A stretch of 64,000 nt of DNA, from the NCBI GenBank assembly GCA_002104985.1, contig MCGO01000021.1, positions 310,001-374,000 on the forward strand, in the 5' to 3' direction. The notes beneath the pieces were generated by a model. That model was not told the DNA's origin and did not search any database. It saw nothing but the letters and a program-made list of their open reading frames with translations. Of the stretch, positions 10,702-20,719 are shown piece by piece. The stretch comes from Rhizoclosmatium globosum. Lineage: Eukaryota > Chytridiomycota > Chytridiomycetes > Chytridiales > Chytriomycetaceae. How positions within the stretch are numbered: position 1 is the first letter of the stretch; each line of letters opens with the position of its first letter. A program made the position numbers and the translations under genes.

Positions 10702-11082
10702 ATGGTGGACCGTCAAACCACAGTCTCACCCCCACCTGACCAAGATCCCTTGATCCGACTCACACGACGACCGCGAAACATATCCTTCCGAAATGACCAC
10801 CACCATATATCAGAGTCCCACCACGACCATCTCAGGAAATTCGAACCGCTCACCGTGTCTGATCACCCTCCCTCACGCATCCACAGTCCCCCTGTATCAG
10901 AGATATCGTCACCGCCTCCCATGAGGGCACCTGTAGGTCGACGGCCGCGGATGAATGCGTTGGGACATTTAGATAAACCGAATCTTGCGGATTTGATTCT
11001 CACAGAGGAAGATGAATTGGACTTGGATGTTACATCGATACGGCTGCAGGAGAACGCAACGCCGCCGTTGAGTCCACCGTAA
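10702..11082 (+). CDS. Small disordered protein, beta family member 3
   Basis: Intronless, 126 residues. His/Pro/Ser-rich N-terminal part (several HH and SPPP segments). From about residue 77 comes the beta motif VGRRPRMNAL, LDKP and ADLIL, then an acidic block TEEDELDLDV and a Pro-rich end. Here the usual DRP is DKP and NCL is NAL, which helps define which positions tolerate change. Start taken at ATG 10702; an upstream GTG-led extension has no support. Product function unknown. Confidence 0.7.
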   Translation: MVDRQTTVSPPPDQDPLIRLTRRPRNISFRNDHHHISESHHDHLRKFEPLTVSDHPPSRIHSPPVSEISSPPPMRAPVGRRPRMNALGHLDKPNLADLILTEEDELDLDVTSIRLQENATPPLSPP

Positions 11083-11537
11083 TCATAGAGGTTGCCATTT
11101 TGTTGACGGGTTTTTGTTGCTGTGGGGCGCCTTCAGCGCCTTGACGAGATAACGACCCTGTCTGTCGGAGATCCTGACCAAAGAGATATAACCCCCCGCT
11201 CAATTCAACCTATCATTTCCACTAATTTTATTCTATATTTTGCCGCTGCGCAAATGTTTCTTCTTGCAGATCTTTTAATTGTTTATATACTTTTGTGCAT
11301 TTGCCCTGTTGCTTGCGGCAAACCCCCTTTTTCCTTCTAGACCAAACAAATAAAGTAAATCCTATACCCCTTGCAAATTAGGCCCCCTTTTTTTTGAAAT
11401 GAAGTGCGAATGTGACCTTGCGTGTTTCCCTTGGCGCGTGCAGGTCACGTCATGTCAAATGTGTGAAATTTGGGAGATTTTGGTTCATTTTCAATCTGTT
11501 TCATGTTGAAGAAAAAAACGAGGGAGGGATTCTGTTC
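11083..11537. other. Intergenic region beta-3 / beta-4
   Basis: Contains an AATAAA at about 11349 and an 8-T run at 11389-11396. No gene recognised. Confidence 0.4.
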
Positions 11538-11792
11538 ATGTCAAGTCCTCCACTGCCCCGAGAGTTCAAGAAACCTCATTCGTTCAGCTTTCCGTCGAAT
11601 GCGTTGAGGAAGGTGCTGCCTGTCGTGGACTCTGTGTTTGGAACTGGTTCGACAACTGATGCCGTTGGACCTTGTCGCCAGCCACAGCCGGTCATGGACT
11701 CCAGGGCTCGGAGTCGTATGATGTCATTGAGGCATTCTGATCGTCCTTGTCTATCGACTTTGGAAGCGAAGGAGGCTGATGTTCGTGTCTGA
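11538..11792 (+). CDS. Small disordered protein, beta family member 4
   Basis: Intronless, 84 residues from the in-frame ATG at 11538. The final 29 residues hold the beta motif in diverged form: RARSRMMSL, SDRP and LSTL, ending EAKEADVRV. The earlier part is Pro/Ser/Phe-rich (EFKKPHSFSFPSNALRKV). The frame is open further upstream to about 11412 but that part has no homology to its sisters. It lies in the same orientation as the other beta genes. Unknown function. Confidence 0.6.
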   Translation: MSSPPLPREFKKPHSFSFPSNALRKVLPVVDSVFGTGSTTDAVGPCRQPQPVMDSRARSRMMSLRHSDRPCLSTLEAKEADVRV

Positions 11793-12199
11793 CGAGCCCT
11801 TCCTTCCTTCCTTCTTGCCCTCAATATCTTCATCAACGTCATCAACTTAATTAACTTCAAGCAAAGCGCATCCGTTTATTAATTCTATTTCATGGCTTTT
11901 TGGCCATTATGACCGTTCATACGCTACAGGAACTTAATATCGTAATCTCCTTGTTCTCTTGCATCACTTGCACCTTATCCAACCACTTAATAAAGATAAT
12001 GATAAGAGATAATCTATACAAACATCCCATGAGTTAACGGCGGCGATTGCTAAGCACCCAAGGAGCGGTGGCGGCCGCCGGATATAACAACACAAAAACC
12101 ACTTTCAAAAACTCCGCCTCCCAACACTAAGTCATCACTTCAACTATCGTTCTCAAAATACCCCCTGCAACCAACCTGAATCAAACCAAACCAAACGCA
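11793..12199. other. Intergenic region beta-4 / beta-5
   Basis: Begins with a CCTT repeat (about 11798-11815). AATAAA lies at 11989-11994. A CGG-rich block with GCGGCCGC occurs near 12070, about 130 bp ahead of the next start. Confidence 0.4.
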
Positions 12200-12409
12200 A
12201 TGTCGTCTCAATCCGTTCCTATCGTTGTTTCGCCTCCATCCGTGGGCAGTGCAGCCACTATGGCCCGCACACCAAGCAATCGGCCCAGGCTCTACGCACT
12301 GAGTGCCATCGATCGGCCCACCATGAGTAGCCTTGCAAACTTGTCGGGTACAACGGGACAGTCGCCTGATGCATCGCCTGTTCCTGCCACGACACCACGG
12401 TCCCCGTAA
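12200..12409 (+). CDS. Small disordered protein, beta family member 5 (shortest)
   Basis: Intronless, 69 residues. It carries a central beta motif: NRPRLYAL, IDRP and MSSLANL, followed by a Ser/Pro/Thr tail. It is the smallest member, showing that the motif can stand almost alone. Start ATG lies after a CAAACCAAACCAAACGCA leader similar to that of beta-1. Short length and low complexity keep confidence moderate; the motif match in tandem position is the main support. Confidence 0.6.
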   Translation: MSSQSVPIVVSPPSVGSAATMARTPSNRPRLYALSAIDRPTMSSLANLSGTTGQSPDASPVPATTPRSP

Positions 12410-13067
12410 ATGGTGGTTAACGTGGCTCAATGTTCTTCCTCCCCCTAAACTTCCCTCCCCATCTAATACTGAAAGAACCCCATTTTGCTTTTACTTTACT
12501 ATTTCTCGTAGCGTGTTGAATCTAGTAGTACCATTTAATAAAACCTCTTAGAATATGTGATCCATGAATTTATTATTCAATGTAGTACGTAAATACAAAC
12601 GATAGGGTATATTTTGATGTTCAGAGAAGTGTTTGAGGGAACTCAGATCAGTGTCAACAAATATGCAAATGTTCCATCTTCAGCTTACTAAAGTTCTACC
12701 ATAACAAGTTCTTTCAAGAGCTTTACTTGAATTGATCCTGTTCTGCCTTGTATGAGTGAAGCCAGTGAATATTCTTTACCAGCAAATACCACAATGAGCA
12801 TAATATCAGATTTGCACAGCAGACACGTTGTAATCCCACAATCGGAAATTAAAGCAAAAGGGCTGGATTTGCGGGGGCCCGCTTTTGCTTGGTCAGCGGT
12901 GGTGGTCCAGACACAGATTTTTGCTTTGTGCTTTGCAGTCTCGACCAACGCGCGCCCCCCGACCCAAAGCAGTCAAAAACGTGGTTTTTCCCATTCGACA
13001 GTCTCTCAAAAACAAGCGACACACACACACACACACACACACGTAACCTAAAGAACAACCACGTACA
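12410..13067. other. Intergenic region before the 13068 gene
   Basis: AATAAA near 12536 ends the previous gene. An (AC)12 tract lies 26 bp ahead of the next start. Open frames in both strands are GC/CA-rich chance frames. Confidence 0.4.
13019..13042. repeat. (AC)12 microsatellite
   Basis: Perfect dinucleotide repeat in the 5' leader of the gene starting at 13068. Confidence 0.9.
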
Positions 13068-13427
13068 ATGAACCGAACACTCTCCCGATCGCCATCACTC
13101 TCCCTCCCTCTTCCACGCGTCTTCCGCAGCCCACGCAGTCCGAGCATCGAAGTCGAACGCCCACGATCAGCCGCGTCTTCGCCAAAGATGTCGCCGCTCT
13201 GCCTTGGCGCGTCCATGATTTGCAACGACTCAGAGTCAGAGTCAGAGTCAGAGTCAGAGTCAGAGTCAAGGCAGGACTCGGAGGACGACGAGGATTCCCG
13301 CACCGCAATCGGACTTGCCCTGTCGCTCACTCCGGATTCGCCGATGGAATGGACCCCGCGGGATGTCTCGGACGCGACTCCGCGACGACGACGCTCTCGG
13401 ACAGTCGCCTCAGTCTTCTTTCAATGA
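13068..13427 (+). CDS. Small Ser/Arg- and Ser/Glu-repeat protein
   Basis: Intronless, 119 residues, disordered. The N-terminal SR/SP-rich half is followed by an (SE)n acidic run encoded by a TCAGAG hexamer repeat (13231-13269), then DSEDDEDS and a basic end RRRRSRTVASVFFQ. The end resembles the C-terminus of the broken gene at 49378-49753 (RRSRTVATFLQL), tying it loosely to the alpha group, but it lacks a clear PVEF block. Function unknown. It sits in line with the tandem alpha/beta genes. Confidence 0.6.
   Translation: MNRTLSRSPSLSLPLPRVFRSPRSPSIEVERPRSAASSPKMSPLCLGASMICNDSESESESESESESRQDSEDDEDSRTAIGLALSLTPDSPMEWTPRDVSDATPRRRRSRTVASVFFQ
13231..13269 (+). repeat. TCAGAG hexamer repeat coding for (Ser-Glu)n
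   Basis: Six perfect TCAGAG units plus TCA, inside the preceding coding frame. Length change here would add or remove SE pairs without frameshift. Confidence 0.85.
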
Positions 13428-13971
13428 TCGGCGCCACTGACAAAGCACAAAAGACACATTCTTTGGGCCCCACTCTGCAAACATACCCCCCCTGTCATTT
13501 GGCTCGAAACACATTCAACATTCTTTTTTATTGTTTTGATGTATAGAACAGTAATAGTGTAATAATAAAGCAATTATCCTTGGAATACTGTACAGCCAAT
13601 GGTCTTTCTTTGACTGACATTTCACAAGCACTCTATTGTCCTGGCCTGCTTGGTTTTCCCGACGTTTTGGTCTATTGGAACAAAACCCTTATTCGTGTTC
13701 GTGACCTTTTTATTTCCCATTACTCAGCAGCTCCTCATCTTAGTAACCCTTCTTCACCACGAACGAGGTATGCTCATTTCTTTATGGACTATATCTTTTA
13801 TTTTGCATTGATTGATGGTACCAGAGCGAAATCAATACGCACCTTACCAGCTCCAAATTTCGAGGAAGCACTTCCACGCCCAAATGATCCGGCCCCTCCA
13901 ACCTTCCCACTTTTAAGACTTTGCACGCGTTGAAGCAAATTGGGTCCGGATGAAATCAACCCGAAAAAAAA
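13428..13971. other. Intergenic region before alpha-2
   Basis: AATAAA at 13564-13569 ends the previous gene. A 117-codon open frame (13580-13933) has no homologue among the local families and fills the expected promoter, so it is not called. Confidence 0.4.
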
Positions 13972-14415
13972 ATGAACCAAACCTCTTCCACCAAGATAGC
14001 TCCCAAAGTGTCCCTCCGTACCATCATTGCACGAACCCCGTCCTTCAAGTTCCCAAAACGATCAAACTCCCTCGATTCACCCGCCTCCTTAACGCCCGTG
14101 TTGGAGGGCGAGTTGATGGAAGCTCCACTATCGCCACCCATCGAATTCATCCCGTTGCCCATGGTACCTGATCGATGCAAGGCTCGGCCGAGTTTGGCAC
14201 TGTCTAAGCGATCCACGGATTGCATGAGCGACATGAGCTTTGACTCGGGCGTTGGTGGGCTTCAAGAGGATCGTGTCGCGGGAAATGATGTCAGGTCTCT
14301 TGGTGGAAGTGTAAGACGGTCTTTGACGGTTGATAAGCGAGTTCAAACACCGGATTTGACGGATTTGAGGCGATCCAAGTCTGTCAAGACAAAGAGTAGT
14401 GGACTTGTTATGTGA
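13972..14415 (+). CDS. Small disordered protein, alpha family member 2
   Basis: Intronless, 147 residues. The alpha motif P-I-E-F-I-P-L-P-M-V-P is at bases 14137-14169, preceded by PLSP and followed by a basic stretch (DRCKARPSLALSKRS). The N-terminus has RTPSFKFPKRSNSLDSP, and the C-terminus is Arg/Ser-rich (RRSLTVDKRVQTPDLTDLRR). Compared with alpha-1 only the motif and general basic Ser-rich character are shared. A purine leader AAAAAAAATG precedes the start. Unknown function; many S/T-P and R-x-x-S sites make phospho-regulation plausible (inference). Confidence 0.7.
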   Translation: MNQTSSTKIAPKVSLRTIIARTPSFKFPKRSNSLDSPASLTPVLEGELMEAPLSPPIEFIPLPMVPDRCKARPSLALSKRSTDCMSDMSFDSGVGGLQEDRVAGNDVRSLGGSVRRSLTVDKRVQTPDLTDLRRSKSVKTKSSGLVM

Positions 14416-14847
14416 GGAGAACCACCTTGCCCTACCGTTTTCACAAATTGGGTCACCGACAAATTCAATTCAATTGGGCTTACACAATCTTTTTTGCTCT
14501 CTCTTTTTCTCTTTCTTTTCCTTTCTCTTTTCTCTTTTCTCTTCCTATATTCCCTTTCTTAGACTGTATTATTCGCTAATCTAATAAATGTTTGCAACAA
14601 CACACACTAGAATTTGATTCAATTAACACATCATTATCAGACTGACACTGCATTTGTAAACAGAAATGACACGAGAGCACAAATTTGCCAAGCGGGAAAA
14701 CCGTCAAAGCAGTCGGAACCAAAAAGAAGGCACACGAGCTTGGTCTTCTATCAAGAAAAAACCTCGCATCAGATTCCAAGTCTTTTCCCACCAAACACAA
14801 CAGCCTATCCCATCCAAAACAAATCCTATTCCTAAACTACAACAACT
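14416..14847. other. Intergenic region with long pyrimidine tract
   Basis: CT-rich run at about 14490-14560 on the + strand and AATAAA near 14582. No credible gene. Confidence 0.4.
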
Positions 14848-15726
14848 ATGGTCAGTCTCAACCTCTTTCAGCGTGGAGTCCTCTACTTTACCGTCAAGGG
14901 CGGGAACATGCTGCCACTCATCAAGCACGGCATGGATGTCTACTACTACAAGAAGTATCTCGCATCTCAAGGTAAACCCTTCCATTCCACGTTGTTTATT
15001 CTTGCCACGTGCCAGCTGTTTCAACTCGTAACGATGTCCGAAGCTTAGCTGGGAGCGCGTTTTCTTACTTCAACCTCCTTCCTTCCTTCCTTCCTTCTTC
15101 CCTCCTCCGCCTTCCATTCAAGCTATTCAACAATCTAATTCTTTTGTGACAAAGGTGGCCAACCATGCCAGAAACTCCTCTTCCCGCTTGTCTGTTACGA
15201 TGACATTGGCACAGAATGGACAATCTACTCGGAACTTGGATGCGCGGACGTGATTGCCATGCTCACATGGATTCTGATTGCTTTCCACACGATTGTCTCA
15301 ATCTACTTCCTCGTTGTGAATTGTGGGACGCAGAAGGGGTCTCCGGACTTTTTGGCGGGAATGGAGGTTTGTTTGTCTGTTTTTTTCTTTATGTGAGGGA
15401 CTTACTAATGAGGCTATGGTTAGAGTGGTTGTTGTGGTGCTGGTGCTGTGTTTGTGTCGATGGGTGCGTATGATGTTGAGGTTGAGATTCATCGGAAGCA
15501 GGCCAACCCTAAATGGCGACGTGTTATGCGTGGAATCACTGCCATCTTTCAGTTTGTCATTCTTGTATTCATTTGCAGTGCCATTCGGATTGTCACTGGA
15601 TATGCTGGAGTCGAGATTCAAGAGTTTCAGTCATCAAGCTTGTACCTGTACCTGTTTTGCTTGTTCCTCAACTTGTTTACCATGACGGAACATTTGTTTG
15701 AAGGGTTCGCCTTCTCCTTTGTTTAA
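14848..15726 (+). CDS. Multi-pass membrane protein of unknown function
   Basis: 212 residues from three exons (14848-14971, 15155-15366, 15424-15726). Three clear hydrophobic segments: VIAMLTWILIAFHTIVSIYF, ITAIFQFVILVFICSAI and LYLYLFCLFLNLFTM. A Cys/Gly-rich loop SGCCGAGAVFV occurs in the middle, and the N-terminus VLYFTVKGGNMLPLIKH is not signal-like. The first intron is unusually long (183 nt) and contains a CCTT repeat. I do not recognise the family. It is convergent with the Gln-rich gene at 15863, stops 136 bp apart. Confidence 0.65.
15077..15096. repeat. CCTT tetranucleotide repeat
   Basis: Five perfect CCTT units inside the first intron of the membrane-protein gene. Confidence 0.85.
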
Positions 15727-15862
15727 TGTTGCTCTGACTGAGCATTGTATATATTATTGTATTTCCCCTTTTTCCTTTTATGAAAGTTAACCTAATATAA
15801 GTTTAAAGGATTGTTTTATTCTATCTTTGAATTGTATTGTTCAAACTCAAGTCTCTAAGAGA

Positions 15863-16745
15863 CTATTGAAGGTTGACGACACCTCTTCCTCTGGACTTGA
15901 TTGCTCCAGTTTGTAGAGTCACAGTCTCATCACTAGAAACCATGATGACAGCTGGTTTTTCTGGAGTTTGACTTGACGGCAGAATACTTTGTTCCGCACG
16001 TCCCTCCCATACCTCATCCTGATTATCAAACTGCTGCTGCTGTTGAATGTACATTTGAGGATGCGGTTGTTCCTGTATAAATTGCTGCTGCTGTTGTAGA
16101 GGTTGCTGAGAAAAGAGGGGACTTCCATTCCATCCATAATTTACATATTGCTGCTGAACAGGCTGCACTTGGGACTGTTGGTAGACAATTTGATGCTGCT
16201 GATTATATCCGATAGGCTCTTGAGGTTGATATGATGGTTGATGTTGTTGGGGATAGAACTGCGGGGCAGGTTGGTATTGATTTTGTTGTAGCTGAGGCAC
16301 GGGCTTCGTGGTTACAGATGTTAGCAGTCACACTAAGGAGTTACAGTTAGAGAGAACATACAGTTAATTCCGGTGGAGTCAAGTCGGCGCGATTGACAAA
16401 CACGATTGGAGTGTGCGACCTCTTTTGAGGGTACTCGGGTTCTTGAGGCACATCCGATGCAGTCACCCGATGTAGTTGTTGTTGTTGATGTTGGTGTTGG
16501 TGTTGTTGTTTTGGGGAAGAGTTATTCGAGGCAGTTGAGTTGTTTCGCCATTCGTTCGCCATTCGCAAAAGACCCTTTTGTCCAAGTCGATCGGCGATGC
16601 TCGGCCGAGGCGGCGCTGGTGCCGAAACTGTCGTCGAAACACCGGCGCCGCGTTGGCCGAGACGCGCGGAAATCGGTGGCTTCGACGGCCGAGGCGCAAA
16701 TGGCTCGGCTCGGGCGGCGACTCGCGACGATTCGTGTTTGGGCAT
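15863..16745 (-). CDS. Gln-rich low-complexity protein
   Basis: About 265 residues in two exons, with an intron between ELT and PVPQLQQNQ. The N-terminal half has two related short blocks, SARLGQRG and ADRLGQKG, in a Pro/Arg-rich context, then a poly-Gln/His stretch and HTPIVFVNRADLTPPE. The second exon is a long Gln/Tyr/Pro-rich, prion-like region ending with SRGRGVVNLQ. The composition suggests an RNA-binding or condensate-forming protein, but no domain is seen. The start codon lies 90 bp downstream of the stop of the same-strand ligase gene. Unknown function. Confidence 0.6.
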
Positions 16746-16834
16746 TGGTCAGAGAGAAGTGGTGGTCGTGGTGGTGTGATCGTTTGGAGGAAAGAAATTA
16801 AACAAATAGTTTATTAGCACATGCAGAACTCTTT

Positions 16835-18706
16835 TCATTTAGGAAGTAATGTAGATGTCGATCCATCTCCCATCATCATCGATGCTTGCTGGGATTCGGC
16901 TCCACCACGGTTTCGCATGGCTACAGGGAGACTAATTTGTAGTAACGAATCAAACTCTGTAGAATTCGTTTAGTTTGATTCATTTAACAAATAAAGACTC
17001 ACTTTGTCGGCAAATAGGACACTTTGGAGCACTGCCTGATCCTAATGCTCCTCCACTTGCATTCCTTCCCTGCATCCTTAACGTTTCTCCGCAAGTATGA
17101 CATAAACACAAGTGCCGGCAAGGTAACACAATCGTGTCTTTGAGTTCCGACATGCATACAACACATTCACGCATCGTTTGCAATTCCTCTGCTGGCAGGT
17201 TCAAGTTTGGATTGGATGCTCCAGTTCCAGTTGGATCGGTATAGCCAAATATATCCTGCAACAAATATGGTGTTCCATCAATCATCACTTTTTGCTTCAG
17301 CACTTTGACATTGTAGCTGGCTCGATCTTTGCTTTCTACCAAACTTGCATATGTAACTTGAATATTTGTTGATGTCTCATGCAACTCTTGAACTATCAAC
17401 AAACTGTGTCAATAGAATCCATAAAATCATGAATCAGAACTCACGTTCATCGCCAACATCTGAATTCTCGCCAAGTGCTTCCAAAACAATTACCAATGGG
17501 TAATACACTGACTCTCCATCCAACAATAATTGTCGTTGTTGTTCTTCATGAGCCTCGTCGTCCCCATTCTCCTCAGCACCATCTGTTCGATTTGCCTCAT
17601 TTTCCCCGTTTTCTTCAACACCGGCAGGCTCAATCTGAACTCTTTCTGAGCCATCTCCTGTCTCACAATTCCCTGCATTTACGTTTTGAGTTCCTTCATT
17701 TAACCCTGCTCCAGGACCAGCAATGGTACCAGCACCTGCTCTGGCACCATCACTACCACCGCCACCAGCAGCACTAAGTCCTCTTCGATCCACCTCTCCA
17801 TACACCAACTCCTCCCTCGTAAACCACCCACTTTCAAACGCATCCACCTCCGGAACAACAAACTTCTGCCCAATCCCAACCCCAAACGGCCCATACGTCT
17901 TCCCTCTCGGCCCAATCCCCTTCGCAAGCACGGGCCAATCCTTCACCTCGACACCCTCCGCAACGTCTGGGAAATGTTTTGGCGCGAACCCGAGTTTCTT
18001 GCGGCCATCGGGCATGAGAGCGAGAACCTCTTTGGAGACGTAGTGGATACGGATGAGGCATGGTAATGTCGTGTCGAACGTGAATTCGAGGAGGTGTTTT
18101 GATTTTGTGGGGTTGTTGTGCGTTGGTGAGGTTGTTGGAGGGGGTAAAGGGAGCGGGGTTAGTTTTAGGGTTGCCTTGCGGAGGTGAGTATGGGATTGGA
18201 CTGTTTGGGTTTGGTTTGTTTCGCCGAGTGGGGTCTAGGTATTTCTTTGTTAGTAGGTGTTGTGACAATTTTGTGATTTGATGGGAGTACCTGACGGTAT
18301 ATTCGAGCAATGTCGGCCAGTTCTTCTGCAGTGATTTTGTTTCCGAGATTCAGAGTCTTTTGAGTTGTTTGAGCAGTTGTGGGTGGCTGGGCTGGAGCAG
18401 AGACGGGTGGCGAAAGGAAGCTGAAGGGATTGAACAGAATGTTGTTGGCTGCAAGCGACGGCGATGCAGGATTCCGTGACTGCGCAGGACTTGTGATAAA
18501 GTGCGGGCCAAAGAAGAGATTCGCTGATTCGCCAAAGTAGGCGGCGGCAAGCTAGGTTGTTGGTTGACAGTTCTGATCAGCCTCTTTCTCAAGTCCCCAT
18601 TTAAAGGCAACAGGATCCTAACCTTCTCTTCTGGTGTCTGCTGAAACATTGGAGACAGCGGAATCTGTGGACTCTCTGTTCGCCGACTTGAGAACCAAGA
18701 GAACAT
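16835..18706 (-). CDS. MGRN1/RNF157-like RING E3 ubiquitin ligase
   Basis: C-terminal RING: CVVCMSELKDTIVLPCRHLCLC, then CGETLRMQG and CPICRQKFDSLLQISLP, the specific MGRN1/LOG2 arrangement with an added Gly/Ser-rich loop in the RING. Upstream is the MGRN1 substrate-binding region: SHTHLRKATLKLTPL, LLEFTFDTTLPCLIRIHYV and LPAEELQ. The N-terminal exon MFSWFSSRRTES leads through EEKLAAAYFGESANLFFGPH. An insert of about 100 residues rich in Gly, Glu and Asn interrupts the conserved half. Six exons, spliced in frame; the last short exon supplies KFDSLLQ and a Met/Ser tail. MGRN1-type enzymes monoubiquitinate membrane-traffic proteins such as TSG101 in animals; the target here is unknown. Confidence 0.85.
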
Positions 18707-18817
18707 GTGGGTACTGAAATTGGCAACAACAAATTTATTTGAAAGGAAGAGAAAGGAAATATAACTTATAAGACCCACACAGATTCAAAAACATACAAAC
18801 ACGTCTCTCACTAAATT

Positions 18818-20539
18818 TCAAATCATTCCACTCTCAAAATCGTATCCTTCTCGCAACAAGAACTGACTGACAGGCTCATATTGATACTGCTGCTGATACT
18901 CACTCCCAGGATCTTCATTGTTATTAGACCCAGCAGTTGTACCTCCATACAAAAATTCTTGTGTGCTTGCATCCAAATCTATGCTCACATCCGCCCCATA
19001 TCCAAGAACAGTGTTGTAATCTACATCGGTTGTGCTTCCATCAAAGACTGGAAGGTATGTTGGGTCTCGCGATGTATCAACGGACCAGTCGATGCCTCCT
19101 GCTGAATTATTCGTTGGCGTTTTGGAAGACCCAAGTTGCCACGAAAACATTTGGTTTCCAGCGTTATTGGCTTGGTTGTTACCAGAGGGGGCTGATTGAG
19201 GGAATGTGAGTTGTTGATCTATTTGTTGCTGTTCCAATTGGTGTTGAAGGTGTTGCTGTAATTGCTGTTGTTGGAGCAGTTGTTGTTGCGTTTGTTGGTA
19301 GCACTGATAAATTGAATTGTTGGTGCTGTCTTCTGACCACATATGCAGGGGAATTCCAAGATGGCCCGCAGCAGAGGCAGCTGTCACTGCAGCAGTGCTT
19401 GAGGCGTTGGTTCCGTTTCGTTGAATTGGTTGACCATTCGGTGTACCTGTCAAAGCATTCCCGAAAGAATTTCCAAAATGAAATGAAAATTCTTTTGGAA
19501 GCTGCCCGAGTTCTGGGGGAGTCAGGTTTGAAAACGACCCTAGCCTCGTTATTGGTGACGGTGTGTATTCTTGCATCGCATCGAGTCTTTGGCTAGGATC
19601 TGCGTTCATGTAATGTGAGAATATCATGTTTGCAGTAACTGGACTATTCCACTCATAATTAGAATATTGCGGAGACTGGAAGTACAAAGTTTGTGGGCTG
19701 TCATTGTTCGATTTTGCACCAGCAGCCATTGCGGGATTTGTTACCATTGACGCTGGCGCTCCCATCATCTGTGTGGGAGATGTTAATGAGAGACTGGTTG
19801 ATGAAGATTGTTGACGATTCAGATACAGTTGGCGATTGTTCTGGAGGGGGTAATCTGAATCGCAACCGAAACTTGGTGTTAAACTTGTCCGTGAAGAATG
19901 AGAATCAGTAGGCTTGGGTATGGTGGGTCGATGTACTGGCGCAGATGAAACGACTGGTCTTGCTGAACCGCGTTCAGAACGTTCAACCTTGACTCTCCAC
20001 CGAACATAGCATGCATTACAGTAATTCTATAATAATATTTATGTGTCAGTTTAAATAAGAAATATAGCAGAGTTAGATCACTTACTCTTTTCTTGTCTGG
20101 TCCTTTTCTCTTCAGGGGCGTGTCAGCCTCGCCCGCTCCGCATTGTACACACTTCCATTCTTCTCCTGGTGCCAAATCACCATCTCCGTTCTTACCCCTC
20201 TTTGGCTTCTTTTTTGGACATCTGTCAACTTTAAAGGGAAGATGAGGCAGCCGTGAGAGGTTAAAGGGGTTGCTTGACTTCAAGTTTGTGGTTGATTCTT
20301 GGCTTGGAGCATCAAGTCCTTGGAAACAATCAGCCAACGATTCGAGGGAGGATAAAGACACAAGAGAGTTCTCGTATTGATCTAATGGATTGAGTCGCGT
20401 TTCTTGGACGGCTGCTGAAGCAGCTGCTGTGAAATTGGGGTCGTAGGAGGGAATGATTGATGGGTTGATAGCGGTGAGGTCGAGGAATTTGTTGTCCAAA
20501 AACGGCTGAATACTCGAAGCATCTGATGTCCGTTGCATG
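18818..20539 (-). CDS. GATA-type zinc-finger transcription factor
   Basis: About 553 residues. The finger begins in exon 1 (CVQCGAGEADTPLKRKGP) and is completed across a 59-60-nt intron by NYCNACYVRWRVKVE. Spacing is C-x2-C-x20-C-x2-C, longer than the classical 17-18 loop and like the Ash1-type class. The rest is disordered, with a long poly-Gln tract (QQQLLQQQQLQQHLQHQL) and an acidic C-terminus, typical of an activation region. It is preceded by a basic KKKPKRGK run, a likely nuclear signal. Start is the first ATG (MQRTSD). Binding-site preference cannot be read from sequence. Confidence 0.85.
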
Positions 20540-20719
20540 ATTGATTCCACTTTACAAGTAAAAACAGTTGAATTTGGAATCAGCTGCAGTGTTGAGTGCG
20601 GAGAAGTGAGGGATGGCTCAATTCTAAGTTTCTTTGTGTTGAAACAACAATGAGACTGTGAAAACGGTAGAGGTTCTGAAAATGAACTTTCTCAAAACTA
20701 AATAATGCTTTTAATACTT

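Noticed and set aside
13580..13933. 117-codon + strand frame between two small genes
   Set aside because: No family motif, AT-rich chance composition, and it would occupy the whole promoter of alpha-2.
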